A stretch of DNA of 64,000 nucleotides from Deinandra increscens subsp. villosa (lineage: Eukaryota; Streptophyta; Magnoliopsida; Asterales; Asteraceae): NCBI GenBank assembly GCA_039602395.1, contig JBCNJP010000025.1, positions 41,146,922 through 41,210,921 on the forward strand. The letters run 5' to 3'. How positions within the stretch are numbered: position 1 is the stretch's first letter; each line of letters begins with the position of its first letter. A program made the translations under genes and the position numbers. Below are positions 11,465 to 22,690 of this stretch, in pieces. Below the pieces are notes generated by a model that was not told the origin of the DNA, searched no databases, and saw nothing but the letters and a program-made list of their open reading frames with translations.

Positions 11465-12473
11465 TGGTAAACATCTCGTTTTATATAAAATTTGTTGAGT
11501 TTTATAAAATAGTTTAGGCTTTGAAAATATTGTGTAAAATATGTAAAGGATTAGAGATAATATAATTCATAACTTTTATAAATAATAAAAGTATAAAAAT
11601 TATATAAGTTGGTGATTAATTTTTATAAAACTAAAAGGTGATAACCATTTTATAAAAATTAATACAAAGTTGATGGGCCAATATTATTAAAAGTTAATCC
11701 CTTGGGCTTGGACTTTATATTGGGCCTAAATGTTTAAAAAAAATGCAATTGGGCCCGATTGTCTGTTTTGGGCCGTACAGGTCCAAACGAGGCACCGGTT
11801 CGAGGCCCGGGCCCGTCGTGCATCGGTTGGGTTTACGGTTCACAACGATCACTCGGTTTATCAAGATTATGCAACGGGTTAAGGGTTCGAGCTCGGTTTC
11901 ATTATTTTTGGCTCATTGGGCCTATTGGGCCTAGTTGGGCCCAACAGGGTCAACGATTGAGGTTTGGCTTAAGTCTTGACAACGGTTTCAGTTTATGATG
12001 TTTTTATTTCGTAAAAACCATTGTTCGAGTCGGTTACATAAGTTTTTCAGAAATCAGATATAGTTTTCAGTTTTTCACATGTGTTACGGTTTACGTTTTC
12101 AGTTTTATCAGTTCGTGACAGTATTAAGCTCGACCGTTCGGATTTGTTTAAAACCGAATAGTTTTACGCACACGATCGCTTATCAGTTTTCTGTGTCGAT
12201 TATACAAGTGTACGACACCAGTTCCGGATAAAATATAAAAATACCTTTTATATTTAATTTTCTTGATATTGAAATTCCATGATTAATCCATGGAATCTCG
12301 ATGCATTTTATACGCTTCAAGTACAAACGCGGGATTAGGTTTACGCCATCAGTTAATGGTCAGGCATAGTAATTAACAATTTAAACAGTAATCAGATCAG
12401 TTAATGCACATTAAAACTTAATTAAAAGTCAAAGTAAAGAGGTGTGACCTAGGTTTTCGGACGAGGTGTCACA

Positions 12474-13425
12474 TAATGTGCCAACTAATGCTAGATTTTT
12501 CAAAGAATTATTCACTTCCCCTAAACTCGAGGAATTGCAGCAAGTAATATTTACAAACGAACAGTCATTATACTTTAAACAACTTTCTGATAAAAATTCT
12601 ACACCATACTTTATCAAAAAGAAAATACAAAATGTCGTAGTTGATGATAATTTGCTTGTGAATATGATGCCTACTTACCTGCTTACTAGACTAGAGTTAG
12701 GAGAAATGACCCATTTATGTCTGCCGTTCATCCTCTCTGATCGTTCTATCCGTCTCTCAAAAGGAGTTGTCAAAGATGTCCTAATCCGTGTTAACAATGT
12801 TAACATCCCCTCTGATTTCATCATTTATGCTGATACCCCTTTAGTCTTCGGAAGACCCCTCTTAGAGACTTGGAGGTCCGTGATCAGCCCGGACAATAAG
12901 GAAATGAGACTACAGCTGGGTGATCCGAAGCGATCTGTCAAGATCGAGCGATCTCTCGGATACCCCATTTCTGACGACACTCCTTGGTTGCAAGAAGTAG
13001 AAGAAGAAGAACTCACCCAGGAAGCCCTGGAAGAGGAGACAAACCCATCTCTTATCTTAGATCACGCAACATACGAGTCTATCCACGCTATCCATGCCAA
13101 CCCAGAGGACGAAGATTCTAACAGTAAGCCAGCAGTTACGGACCAACCGACTCTGGAACTAAAGGAGCTCCCAGAACATCTGGAGTACGCCTTTCTGGAT
13201 GATGATCATAATTTACTCGTGATCATTTCTGCATGCCTAACCTCTCAAGAAAAGGAAGCACTACACGCTGTCCTGAAAAAGCACAAAAAGGCAATAGCAT
13301 GGAAGCTATCAGATATTAAAGGAATAAGCCCATCGCTCTGCACCCACAAAATCTTAATGGAGGATGTATATAAACCTGTTGTCCAACCACAACGAACGGG
13401 AAACCCCACATACAAGATGTGGTAA
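12474..13425 (+). pseudogene. Athila pol, protease and linker region
   Basis: The open frame reads VPTNARFFKELFTSPKLEEL, then LLTRLELGEMTHLCLPFIL and FGRPLLETWRSVI, the divergent aspartic-protease-like segment of Athila pol. It goes on to the linker before RT with ESIHAI and LPEHLEYAFLDDDH. Just before RT comes LHAVLKKHKKAIAWKLSDIKGISPSLCTHKI. The N-terminal part was cut off by the gypsy LTR ending at 12473. A frameshift near 13420 separates it from RT. An apparent ATG at 12466 belongs to the LTR and is not a real start. Confidence 0.85.
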
Positions 13426-14416
13426 ACAAAGAAGTCGTTAAACTTCTGGACGCCGGCCTTATATACCCTATATTAGCCCTGTTCAGGTGGTGCCCAAGAA
13501 GGGAGGAATGACTGTCGTCACAAACGATAAGGATGAACTCATTCCTACTCGCACAATCACTGGCTGGAGAGTCTGCATAGACTATAGAAGGCTAGATGAC
13601 GCTACCCGAAAGGACCACTTTCCTTTGCCATTCATAGATCAAATGCTAGAGCGTTTATCTGGATACATGTATTATTGCTTTCTCGATGGTTTCTCTGGAT
13701 ACTTTCAGATCCCTATAGATCCGGAAGACCAAGAGAAAACAACCGTTACATGCCCATACGGCACCTTCGCTTATAGACGCATACCTTTCGGCTTATATAA
13801 TGCTCCCGCTACATTTCAGCGTTGCATGGTTTCCATCTTCCATGACATGATCGAAAAGTCCACGGAAGTATTTAAGGATGACTTCTCGGTTTTTGGCAAC
13901 TCGTTTGACCATTGTTTGTAAAATCTTGAGATAATGCTCGCCTGGTGTGAAGAAACCAATTTGGCACTCAACTGGGAAAAATTTCATTTCATGGTCCAAG
14001 AAGGCATAGTTCTTGGCCATAAAATTTCCCAAGCCGGATTAGAATTAGACAAGGCCAAAATAGACACTATCTCCCCTCTACCCCCACCATCTTCCGTCCA
14101 CGACATCTATAGCTTTCTCAAACATGTAGGTTTCTACCGACGTTTTATCAAGGACTTCTCCAACATATCCAGTCCCTTGATAAAACTACTGGAGAAAGAA
14201 GCAGTCTTCAACTTCGGCAAAGACTGTATGGAAGCTTTCTCCGACCTAAAGGACAAACTTGTCTATGCACCAATCATGATTGCACCAGACTGGTCTCTCC
14301 CCTTTGAGATCATGTGTGATGCAAGTGACTATGCTGTGGGGGCAGTGTTAGGTCAATGGAAAGACAAGCATTTTCACCCAATTTACTATGCTAGTAAAAC
14401 GCTTAACGACGCCTAG
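13426..14416 (+). pseudogene. Athila reverse transcriptase and start of RNase H
   Basis: After a short frame-broken piece (NKEVVKLLDAGLIYPI, with a small deletion near 13475) RT is open at 13487-13921. It shows GWRVCIDYRRLDDATRKDHF, the catalytic-domain segment YCFLDGFSGYFQIPIDPED, and VFKDDFSVFG. The polymerase motif is FKDD, with Lys where relatives have Met or Val before the two Asp. A stop at 13919-13921 and a resumed frame at 13934-14416 give LNWEKFHFMVQEGIVLGHKI, the thumb, and the RNase H start (FEIMCDASDYAVGAVLGQ). The RNase H Asp in CDASDYA is present. Several stops make this non-functional. Confidence 0.9.
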
Positions 14417-15893
14417 GAAAACTATACAGTTACCGAAAAGGAGTTGTTAGCTGTGGTGTTTGCCTTCGAAAAATTCCGTTCATACCTAGTGTTGTCAAAG
14501 ACTATTGTTTTCACTGATCATGTAGCCATCAGATACCTATTCAAGAAGCAAGATGCTAAACCCAGGCTCATACGCTGGATTCTCCTTCTTTAAGAATTTG
14601 ACATTGAAATCAGGGATAAGAAGGGCACTGAAAAAACTTCGCTGATCATCTTTCTAGACTTGAAAGCAGTATTCAGTCTTCAGGAGGAGAAATTAATGAG
14701 AGGTAACCTACAGAGTACCTCAAAAGAGTCAACTCTTCCACTGAACCTTGGTTCGCAGACATGGCAAGCTATCCCGCAAGTGGCCTTGTACCTAGAGGGT
14801 TAACACATTAGCAGCGAAGAAAATTCTTCGCTGATGTCAAGTAGTACATGTGGGAAGACCCATATCTTTTCAAGATATGTGTTGCCAGTTAATACTATGG
14901 TGTGTTTACGGTCCCGAGACCACTAGCATCCTTAAACATTGTCACTCTGGACCTTGCGGCGGCCACCATGGAGCCAACGCCACCGCAAGAAAAGTCCTCG
15001 ACTCTGGCTTTTACTGGACAACAATATATCAAGACGCTCACAAACTGGTACAAACCTGTGAAGCTTGTCAAAGGACTGGGAACATCTCCTCGCACAATGA
15101 GATGCACCAGAACTACATCTAGGTTTGTGAAGTCTTTGATGTATGGGGACTTGACTTCACGGGACTATTCCCAACTTCAAGAAGAAACAACTATATTCTT
15201 GTGGTTGTAGACTACGTCTCCAAGTGGGTAGAAGCTGAAGCATTACCCACTAACGACGACCGAGTAGTTGTTAAGTTTCTCAAAAAGTTATTTTCTAGAT
15301 TCGGGACTCCAAGAGCGTTAATCAGCGACAGAGGTACTCACTTCTGTAACTATCAAATGGAGAGAGTCCTGGCTTAGTATGGAGTAATCCATAAGGTTTC
15401 AATAGCCTACCATCCTCAAACAAACGGTCAAGCTGGACTAACCAACCGAGGTATCAAGAGAATTCTAGAAAAAAAGCAGTAGGTAATCACCGTAAGGATT
15501 GGGCCGATAAGCTCGACGATGCACGTTGGGCATTTCGGACAGCTTACAAGAATCCAATCGGTACTACCCATACAGAATGGTATATGGCAAAGCCTGTCAT
15601 CTCCCTGTTGAACTTGAGCACAAGGCTTACTGGGCCCTCGCACCCTAAAAATGGACCTTCAAAAATCAGGTCAGGATCGACTCGGCCAACTGACTGAGCT
15701 CGAAGAATTACGCAGCCAGGCCTATGCAAACTCAAGCATCTACAAGGACCGAACAAGAAATATCATGATTCGCGGCTGAAGAAGCTGAGAAAGATTCAGG
15801 AAGGAGATAAGGTGCTGCTATATAATTCTCGTTTACGACTGTTCCCTGGAAAGCTGAAATCCAGACGGACCGGACATTACCAAGTGGTGTGTG
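14417..15893 (+). pseudogene. Athila RNase H, integrase with zinc domain
   Basis: Broken frames give ENYTVTEKELLAVVFAFEKF and VFTDHVAIRYLFKKQDAKPR (RNase H). The integrase zinc-binding region follows: HCHSGPCGGHHGANATARKV, then CEACQRTGN. The integrase core has D in WGLDFTG and D in LISDRGTHFCN. The third acidic position is lost: the segment reads TNGQAGLTNRGIKRILEK, with Gly where related enzymes have Glu. The C-terminal segment KIQEGDKVLLYNSRLRLFPG is readable up to 15893, where the gag-only element interrupts it. Stops are frequent. Confidence 0.88.
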
Positions 15894-15898
15894 TTTAC

Positions 15899-16247
15899 TA
15901 TTAAAGCGTATTCCTATGCTACGATGTGTTTCGTGTATTGTATATATGTAAAGAGTGTGTGTAAGAGTCTAAGGGGCAGCGTACCAGTTGGTCCGCTATA
16001 CCAAATGGTACGCTCGTACCAATGGTACGGAGGATGGTACGCTCAACACTTTAAGTTACCTATAAATAGGTTGACTTGGTTAGCTTGTGAGAACTTCTGG
16101 TCATATCTCTACATTTCTGTGTGTGTGTTTCTGTGTGTATGCTCTCAAGCTTTATCAATACAAATCTCATTTGTATTTACGTTTGATCTCGTCTCTATCT
16201 CGATATCATTAGATTAGCAAACGATCTGGTCGCTCCACGCATTTACA
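15899..16247 (+). repeat. 5' LTR of gag-only element A (5'-truncated)
   Basis: From about 15935 to 16247 it matches the 3' LTR nearly base for base. The first about 110 bp of the 3' LTR are missing and replaced by about 35 unrelated bases, so it does not begin with TG. It ends CGCATTTACA just before the primer binding site. Confidence 0.85.
16061..16070 (+). promoter_or_regulatory. TATA box in element A 5' LTR
   Basis: TATAAATAGG lies 70-80 bp downstream of a cluster of GGTACG/CGTACC motifs and is repeated at 21679-21688 in the 3' LTR. The same word occurs on the minus strand at 36493-36502 in a related LTR. Confidence 0.65.
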
Positions 16248-16249
16248 AG

Positions 16250-16261
16250 TGGTATCAGAGC
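16250..16261 (+). other. Primer binding site of element A (initiator tRNA-Met)
   Basis: TGGTATCAGAGC starts two bases after the 5' LTR, a perfect match to the plant initiator-Met tRNA complement. It marks the leader start. Confidence 0.9.
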
Positions 16262-16384
16262 TATCTGGTTCCATTTTGCTGATCGAATTCTGTGATGTCA
16301 AAACTAATTTCAAAACGTTCCTAGAGTGTTTTCGAAGTATACTACTGCAAATTACTGTTCAATACGTCCAAATTCATAAAAATT

Positions 16385-16690
16385 AGTCGAGATTATGTTG
16401 GTACGTCGTTGGTATGCTGAATGAGTTTTCTGGTACGCTCGAAGAACATTTTGGTACGCATGCCTATCTTCATCAGCTTGGTGGTACGCTGATCAGTGGT
16501 ACGGAAGGCAATCTTCAAGCTTGGTACGCGACGGTTACTGGGTTGTCTGGAGGCAGTTACACCATACCATTGTGTTCTGTAACTGGTACGCTGATCTGGT
16601 TTGGTACACTGATTGGTTGGTACGCTGAGTGGTCCGCTGAAGTTCAGTGGTACGCTGGTTCTTTTGGTCCGTGGATTGGTACGCTAGCAG
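16385..16690 (+). repeat. Leader array of GGTACG(CTG) motifs, element A
   Basis: About ten exact GGTACG words, mostly GGTACGCTG, are spread irregularly over 300 bp. Near-variants (GGTACACTG, GGTCCGCTG, GGTATGCTG) lie between them. The same word and its complement CGTACC recur in both LTRs upstream of the TATA box. Spacing is irregular, so this is a dispersed motif rather than a simple tandem array. Confidence 0.85.
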
Positions 16691-16849
16691 AAAAGTGGTG
16701 TTCACTAAAACTGACATAACTTGAGAACCGTTAAGAGTTACGGGAGCTAATACCAATCAAAACGTTCGTCTCGACAAGATCTATACTTTTAGTCGCCTAA
16801 CGTCCAGTACCCTCTGGTTTGACCCCCAAAATCCGCTCGGAAGATTATC

Positions 16850-19800
16850 ATAGTTGGGTAAAACGGTTTGAAGCATACGTTGGTATGAATGATGTCGATA
16901 TTTGGTTGGCTTACTATGATCAATATGAATATCCAACTGTACTACTGGAAGGCCAATTTTGCAATGAATTCTGACTGCTGAACAAAAGAAAGCATATCAA
17001 GCTGAACAAAAAGCTTACGGAACATTAACCATGGCATTACCCAAAGATCTGTTACATTAGTTTTCTGCTTATACTACATCGAAAGAATTATGGGATGCAA
17101 TACAGAAACGATGTGAGGGTAATGATCAGTTTAGGAAAAGTAAGCAAAAGGTATCGAAGAAAGAGTTCGACAATTTCAAGCATTATCCAAATGAAGATAT
17201 TTTAAAGCTCATTACTAGTTTTTCACATTTGTTGAGTGAACTGACTTTAGTTGGCATCAAAAAGGAAGAAGCTGATTTGAAAGAGAAGTTACTAGAGGCA
17301 TTACCTGAAAAATGGGAAAATTATGTAATGATGATTATTCATGATAAAGAATATTCAGGATTGTCATTCAACACTTTGATTGAGCAGATACAAGCAAGAG
17401 ATATGGAGTTAAATGTGAACAAATCTATGTCTGCACAAGTACAAAATCCAACAACAAATCATGGTGAAAATGAATCGACTATGAATGCTAAAAAGGCAAA
17501 AATTGTCAGTGAAGGTCCTACTATTGCATTTCTTGCTGGAAAGTCTGAGAATTATGGTTATTCTCCAGGTTGTAATTTTACAATTCCAAATCAATCACCT
17601 CAGACTGCGTTTTCTGCTAAATTAGTTGATGAACATGCTGCATTAACATCTGCTTTAATAGCATCGTCGTTTGGTTTCATAATTGGTAACATTGGTGATG
17701 TTGAGTTGTATAAAGATGATTTGAAACAGGTTGTTGAGGATCATCTAAATGAAATGGATATGGGTTGGCAAATTGCTATGTTAGCTGAAAGAGCTAGAAT
17801 ATTTTTCCACAAGACTGGGAAAAAAGGAACTTAATCCAAATGGCAAACTTGGCTTGGATAAATCCAAGGCTAAGTGTTTCAAATGTTCAAAATTTGGTCA
17901 TTTTACTAGAGAATGTAACAACAAGAAGGAAGCTGATACCTCTACTCCAACAGCATTGGTTTCTCAAGCCGATAAACAATATAATTGGGGACAATCTTCT
18001 AATTCTCCTCCAATTGCTTTAACTGCTATTGTTGCTGAAGAGAATAGACTATCATCCACTGAAGGTTATGATTGGGTTGCAGATTTTCCTGATGAATCTG
18101 CATTTATGGTTCATGTTGTTTCTAAGAATGAAGAAGTAACTGATTCTGATTCTGAAACAAGTTCGTGTGAAACTATTGTGGAAGATGAAGCAGTTATACA
18201 AGAACAAAAGGGAGAGTGTGTTAAGTGTCAAGCTTGTGGTGTTGCAAATGGGAAAATTGAATATTGTTGAGGAGAAATGATCTCATAACTAAAGAACTCA
18301 AAGTTGTGAAAGCTGATTTGGAATGTTCACAACAACGATCTGCTGAATTAGAAAAGGTTAACGCTGAGTTGATAAAGGAAAAGAATGTATTGGCTGAGGC
18401 ATATGAAAAAGAAAAGGCTTAACATCTTGATGCTGTACAAGATTTTGAAAATTTATTTGCAAAAAGTTATCTTATTTAGGAAAAATTTAAGAAAGCAAAT
18501 GCAATTGCAATTGAAGCAGCTGATAAAGTTATAAATCTTCAAGAAGAACGTTCAAAGCTTCAAGATGATAATGTTTTGTTTCGAGAAAAGAATGAAATTT
18601 TAACAAAAGATGTTGAGTATTTTAAGAAGAAATGGCAGAAGGTTACTGCAGAATTATTGGAAGTATGTGATCTAAAAAGGCAACAAAAATTTGAATACAA
18701 TGATCTTTCAGATCAATTCATTGCTACTCAGAGAGAGTTCTTGGCCGCTCAGGTGCAGATTTCAGAATTAAAAGTTGAGATTCTTAAGTTACAAAAACAG
18801 GTGAGGAACTGCAACTTGTCACCTACATTTTTGAATTATATTTACAAACAGGAGAAGAGTGAGGCTAGTGTGAAAGGCAAAGATTTACACAATGTTCCTG
18901 CACCAGTTGACATTTCAAATTCTTCAATTTCAAAGATTGATCCAAATGATGAAATGCATGATTACTCAAAGTTTGCAATTCCTGTTCAAGCAAAGAAGAA
19001 GAAATCTAAGCCTGGCAAGAAACAGTTTGCAGCTGGCAATGCTCCAAAATTTAATTCTGGATCATCCTTTTTCGAGGATGAAAAGATTTTTGTTAAAGTT
19101 GACAAATCTGTTAGTACTTTCATTAAAACAGAAAAAGCCAAATCATTGATTGTTGAGGATAAGCTGAAGGATATGAAAGCTAAGTTCACTCAAACAGCTA
19201 AAAATAAGAGTGTTTCTAGCTCTCACTTTGGGTCGTCTAAGGTTCAAAGTTTCAAACATAAAGGACTTGGTTATGTGGTTAAGAACGAACCTGTGCAACT
19301 TATGATCAGAAGAAGATAAAGGAGCCAAAACATAAGAAAGAGACTGTGTTCAAATCAAAGAATGATCATTATTATTCTGGAGGATCTTCTTATGGTTCAG
19401 GTTATTCTCCAAGGAGTTCATCTCCCAGGTATGATTCATTTGATGATTTCTTGGTTTCATTCGGTTTTGAAAATTCTTTTGGTTATCATGATGTGTTTAC
19501 TCGACAGGGAAGTAGAAAACCAAAGAATTTTTCTGATAAAAATCAACTTTTTGAATCAAATTTGGCTAGCAGTTCCCTTGATGTCTTTCACAGGAAGTGT
19601 TACGCATGTCGTAAACCAGGACATCTTGCTGCTCAGTGTCCTACGAATGCGAGCACTCACTTCTATGTGAATAAAACTGCTAAATATGTGGATTTAAATG
19701 GTCAATTTTTTATGAACCACAACCATTCATGTTCAAATCAACAAGTAAGTCGTCTTGGGCAAAGACGCAAGTTGATAACTTTGTGGATTCATTAAAAAGT

Positions 19801-19915
19801 TTTCAATCGCCCATGATCTGGAAACCCCGAGTTGTTTCCAAGATTGTCAAAGACCATGTTGAAGACACCGGGCGACCCGAGGAAATTGACTCGGGCCGAT
19901 CCCAAAACTGCTAAT
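16850..19915 (+). pseudogene. Gag-type protein of element A with two CCHC knuckles and coiled coil
   Basis: A decayed frame starts near 16850 (YHSWVKRFEAYVGMNDVDIW). It continues in the open part 17229-17834 with the UBN2-type gag core (LSELTLVGIKKEEADLKEKL, LPEKWENYVMMIIHDKEYSG). A CCHC knuckle is at 17875-17916 (CFKCSKFGHFTRECN). A Glu/Lys-rich coiled coil follows (18290-18830), then a Lys-rich and Ser/Tyr-rich tail (HYYSGGSSYGSGYSPRSS). A second CCHC is at 19598-19639 (CYACRKPGHLAAQCP). The coding sequence ends near VEDTGRPEEIDSGRSQ. Several stops and frame changes break it. The long C-terminal extension is typical of SIRE-like copia gag; the enzyme domains are absent. Confidence 0.85.
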
Positions 19916-21409
19916 CTTTATCTGGTGTCTGCAGGTTTCTTCAAGAAGACATGTCATGCGTGTGTTGATGATAGTGAAGATCTTGCATAATTTAGTGTTT
20001 CAATGCTTTATCATTCTCAGAAAGTCTTTCAAAAGAAATTTTTGATAAAAATGTTTTTCAAAACTGAAACTGAACCGTGTCAGTGTTTGGTCGATCAATT
20101 TTCTTTATTTTTTTTCGTATTTTTTTTACAAGTGGTAGTTGTACATATGTTTAGGGGGAGAAAACTGACAAAAGCCAAAAATAGTATCTTACATTTGTTA
20201 AAATGAAAAATCAAAAATAGAGTTTTTCATTTTAGGGGGAGAAAAAGGCAATGCAAAAGATAAAAAAAAGTTAAAAAATATCAAAATTGAGAAATTGATC
20301 ATTGGGAAATGATGGTACATTGGCTAACGTGTCTGACTCGCGGATAGAGTAATTGAAAAAGCCAAAAGATCATTTTTCGATGTGCTAGGTAGGCTCGGAA
20401 AATCAGAAAGTATTGAAATGTGATATACACCTAAATCTGATGCTTGACCTAGTGGACAACATCTTGATGCGTATTTCACGATATCAAGAAAAAGATATGT
20501 GAAAATAAATGAGAAGTCTATGTGTATACATGTGTTCATTTTGCAAAGATTTAAACTTGTTTGATTTTCTTTATTTTCTCAAACGATCGGACTTTCTCTG
20601 CATGTCCACAAGACTGACCTGATCGTTGTTCGTTTGAGGTTCTATTTTTCTTGGTGTTTCGTATAACTCATCGGACTTTTTCTGCGTGTACGGGAGTACC
20701 GACCTGATTGTTGTTGGGTTATACAATTTCAACTTTTTCTGCGTGTACGGGAGTACCGACCTTTAGGTAGACGATTTAACGTTCTTATTTCTTTTTGCAT
20801 GGAACACAGTTCACAATATCATGAATAAAAATAACTAATCGCTATGTGTTAAATCAAAAGTGAAATCACAAAATGTGATAAGCAAAGCATATCTGAATAT
20901 GTTTGATAGTGTGGGGTACACTGGTCAAAGCAAATCTAATCAATAGCTTAACATATCCAGATGTTATGACTATGGTTCTACCAGAGTTTAAAGTTGGACA
21001 AATTATATCTGTAATCAACATGGATTATGTGCTACATAATTGAAATTGAAGTGTAGTTCAGCGCGTTGTGACTAATATGATCCCAGATAGTGATCTTTCT
21101 CAAACCAAAAATAGAGTGTAATTCAGTATTGCATTTATGTTTTCATTTCGGAAAAATACAAAAAAGATTTTAGGTGTGTTTTAATCTAATGTTTCTAAAA
21201 TACAAAAAGATTCTATTTCTTATTTGTTTTCGATCGATCGACACTTAATACAAAAACAAAATTTCAAAATCAATATCTTGGACTCTCAAAGAAAAGTTTT
21301 GTGCCAAGATTAAATTAATTTTTGATAAACCAAAAGGAAAAACCGCACTTTTGTCTTCTAAAGTTGTAGGTTCTATGTGTCAAGACTCAAGCATGGTGAA
21401 AGGGGAGTT
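19916..21409 (+). other. Non-coding 3' region of element A with polypurine tract
   Basis: No coding frame is seen. Segments such as CTGCGTGTACGGGAGTACCG (twice, near 20680 and 20740) and a CATATCCAGATGTTATGACT stretch near 20950 recur in inverted orientation in element B (39680-40060), so this region is conserved within the family. AAAGGGGAGTT at 21399-21409 is the polypurine tract for the 3' LTR. Confidence 0.75.
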
Positions 21410-21867
21410 TGATGTACTTTTCATAAGTGGATCTTGAAGTTCAAAAAATGTTCAAGTCTTGATCCAGCCATGCAAGCTCTATTTCTGTCAAGATTTCAAG
21501 TTGAAGATTGGATGCAGCAATGTTGAAGATTGAAGACTAGAGATGTGTCTCGTGTATTGTATCTATGTAAAGAGTGTGTGTAAGAGTCTAAGGGCAGCGT
21601 ACCAGTTGGTCCGCCATACCAAATGGGACGATTGTACCAATGGTACGGAGGATGGTACGCTCGACAATTTAAGTTACTTATAAATAGGTTGACTTGGTTA
21701 GCTTGTGAGAACTTCTGGTCATATCTCTACATTTCTGTGTGTGTGTGTTTCTGTGTGTATGCTCTCAAGCTTTATCAATACAAATCTCATTTGTATTTAC
21801 GTTTGATCTCGTGTCTATCTCGATATTATTAGATTAGCAAACGATCCGGTCGCTCCACGCATTTACA
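21410..21867 (+). repeat. 3' LTR of gag-only element A
   Basis: The 458 bp repeat starts TGATGTAC right after the polypurine tract and ends CGCATTTACA, followed by the target duplication TTTAC. It carries three or four GGTACG/CGTACC words and a TATAAATAGG box. Confidence 0.88.
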
Positions 21868-22030
21868 TTTACCCGTATGGTGTTGTTGACATAAGTGACA
21901 AAGATGGATCATAATTTTAAGTCAACGACCACCGTCTCAAACTCTACGAAGGAATCTTCGATCACAATGAGGAAACCCTTCCTCTGGAAAGTGATGCACA
22001 TATTGTATCACCGGGTCCGGCCTAAGACCC
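21868..22030 (+). pseudogene. Athila integrase C-terminal tail after the insertion
   Basis: Immediately after the inserted element's target duplication the + frame reads YPYGVVDISDKDG, then VNDHRLKLYEGIFDHNEETL and PLESDAHIV. This directly continues the segment cut at 15893 (YQVVCVY). It confirms that 15899-21867 is an insertion. Stops within it show that the gene was already decaying or decayed afterwards. Confidence 0.85.
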
Positions 22031-22690
22031 GGAAATAAATTTAGGCCACCTACCCTTAGTTTAGAAATTCAATAAAAAGTCAAAGTTAAGAAAACGCAGA
22101 AAAATAGTTTAGCACGCCCCGTGCTAAACTCAACATTCCCCGTGTTGAACCAGGCACGCCTCGTGCCGCTTGTGTAATCATATGTCAAAGTCACAAGAAT
22201 CAACAATTAAGTCAGACATCAGAGCATGCCCCATGCCCTGCTCAGCACGCCCCGTGCTGCCTAACTGATTGTAGAAAGTTTGAATTTTCTTGCACTTTCT
22301 AGTTATATAACAGCTTCCATCAACTTCCATCACCCTCATACTCCCCCTTTTGTAGACACAAAAACACATACAAAACAAGGTGAATCACATTTTGTCTTCA
22401 ACATTTCATCTTCATGTAACTTCCATTTCTAGCCAAGAACACCAAGGAATCTGGTGATTCATGGCGTGTTCTCAACTCCTTCTTGTTTCCTTAAACCCAT
22501 TAGTGCATGCTCAAGTCATGAAACCTTAAAAGGTTGTGTTTAGGTTGTTTAAAGTCAAAGTTTTTGCTCAAAAACGTGACCGAAACGTGCACTAATCCAG
22601 TTTTTTTTAAACAAAAGCTGGAATGGGTTGAAGAAACAAATCTTCCCTGAAAATTTTAAACTTGAATTCTCATGTCCCGACGAACAACAT
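22031..22690 (+). other. Athila region downstream of pol, reiterated CACGCCCCGTG motif
   Basis: This is non-coding sequence after pol. At 22108-22260 the word GCACGCCCCGTGCT and variants (AACATTCCCCGTGTT, GCACGCCTCGTGCC, GCATGCCCCATGCC, GCACGCCCCGTGCT) recurs about five times. The remainder is T-rich and shows no other feature. A solo LTR interrupts at 22691. Confidence 0.65.

Larger units (their letters stand above)
5350..12473 (-). mobile_element. Ty3/gypsy element with very long LTR, 5' half
   Basis: Minus-strand order from right to left is LTR (7349-12473), primer binding site (7333-7345), degraded gag (about 7100 to 5690), then the start of protease. Protease is interrupted at 5349/5350 by the copia insertion. 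The right end of the LTR abuts Athila pol, so this element inserted into Athila; the expected target duplication on that side is 12474-12478 (TAATG). The rest of the element lies beyond the left edge. Confidence 0.82.
7349..12473 (-). repeat. Very long (5.1 kb) 5' LTR of the gypsy element
   Basis: The + strand begins TGTCACACCCC beside the primer binding site and ends GGTGTCACA where Athila pol starts. Parts match the solo LTR at 22691-25795: around 7630-7690 both have CCTGAGAAA, a TTTAAA-containing stretch and a GGTGAGGTTCAC-like word in the same order. It is much longer than that relative. The extra length includes the GC-rich low-complexity block (9779-10480) and a pyrimidine-rich repeat (10860-11430), so it may be swollen by internal insertions. 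No host gene is seen in these 5 kb. Confidence 0.7.
15899..21867 (+). mobile_element. Gag-only (pol-less) LTR retrotransposon A, copia/SIRE-like
   Basis: The element has two LTRs (15899-16247 shortened; 21410-21867), a primer binding site, a leader, a gag-type protein with two CCHC knuckles, and a polypurine tract just before the 3' LTR. The 5 bp direct repeat TTTAC (15894-15898 and 21868-21872) flanks it, and the interrupted Athila frame resumes exactly afterwards. No protease, integrase or RT is present between gag and the 3' LTR; 1.5 kb of non-coding sequence is there instead. Such elements are known as TR-GAGs and depend on enzymes supplied by relatives. Confidence 0.9.

Noticed and set aside
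11445..11483. Definite Helitron end
   Set aside because: The hairpin is good but no CTRR terminus follows; kept only as a low-confidence possibility.
12466..12473. ATG at 12466 as a true start of Athila pol
   Set aside because: These bases belong to the end of the inserted gypsy LTR (GGTGTCACA); the Athila frame is simply truncated there.
13793..14032. Minus-strand 79-codon frame
   Set aside because: Antisense shadow of Athila RT.
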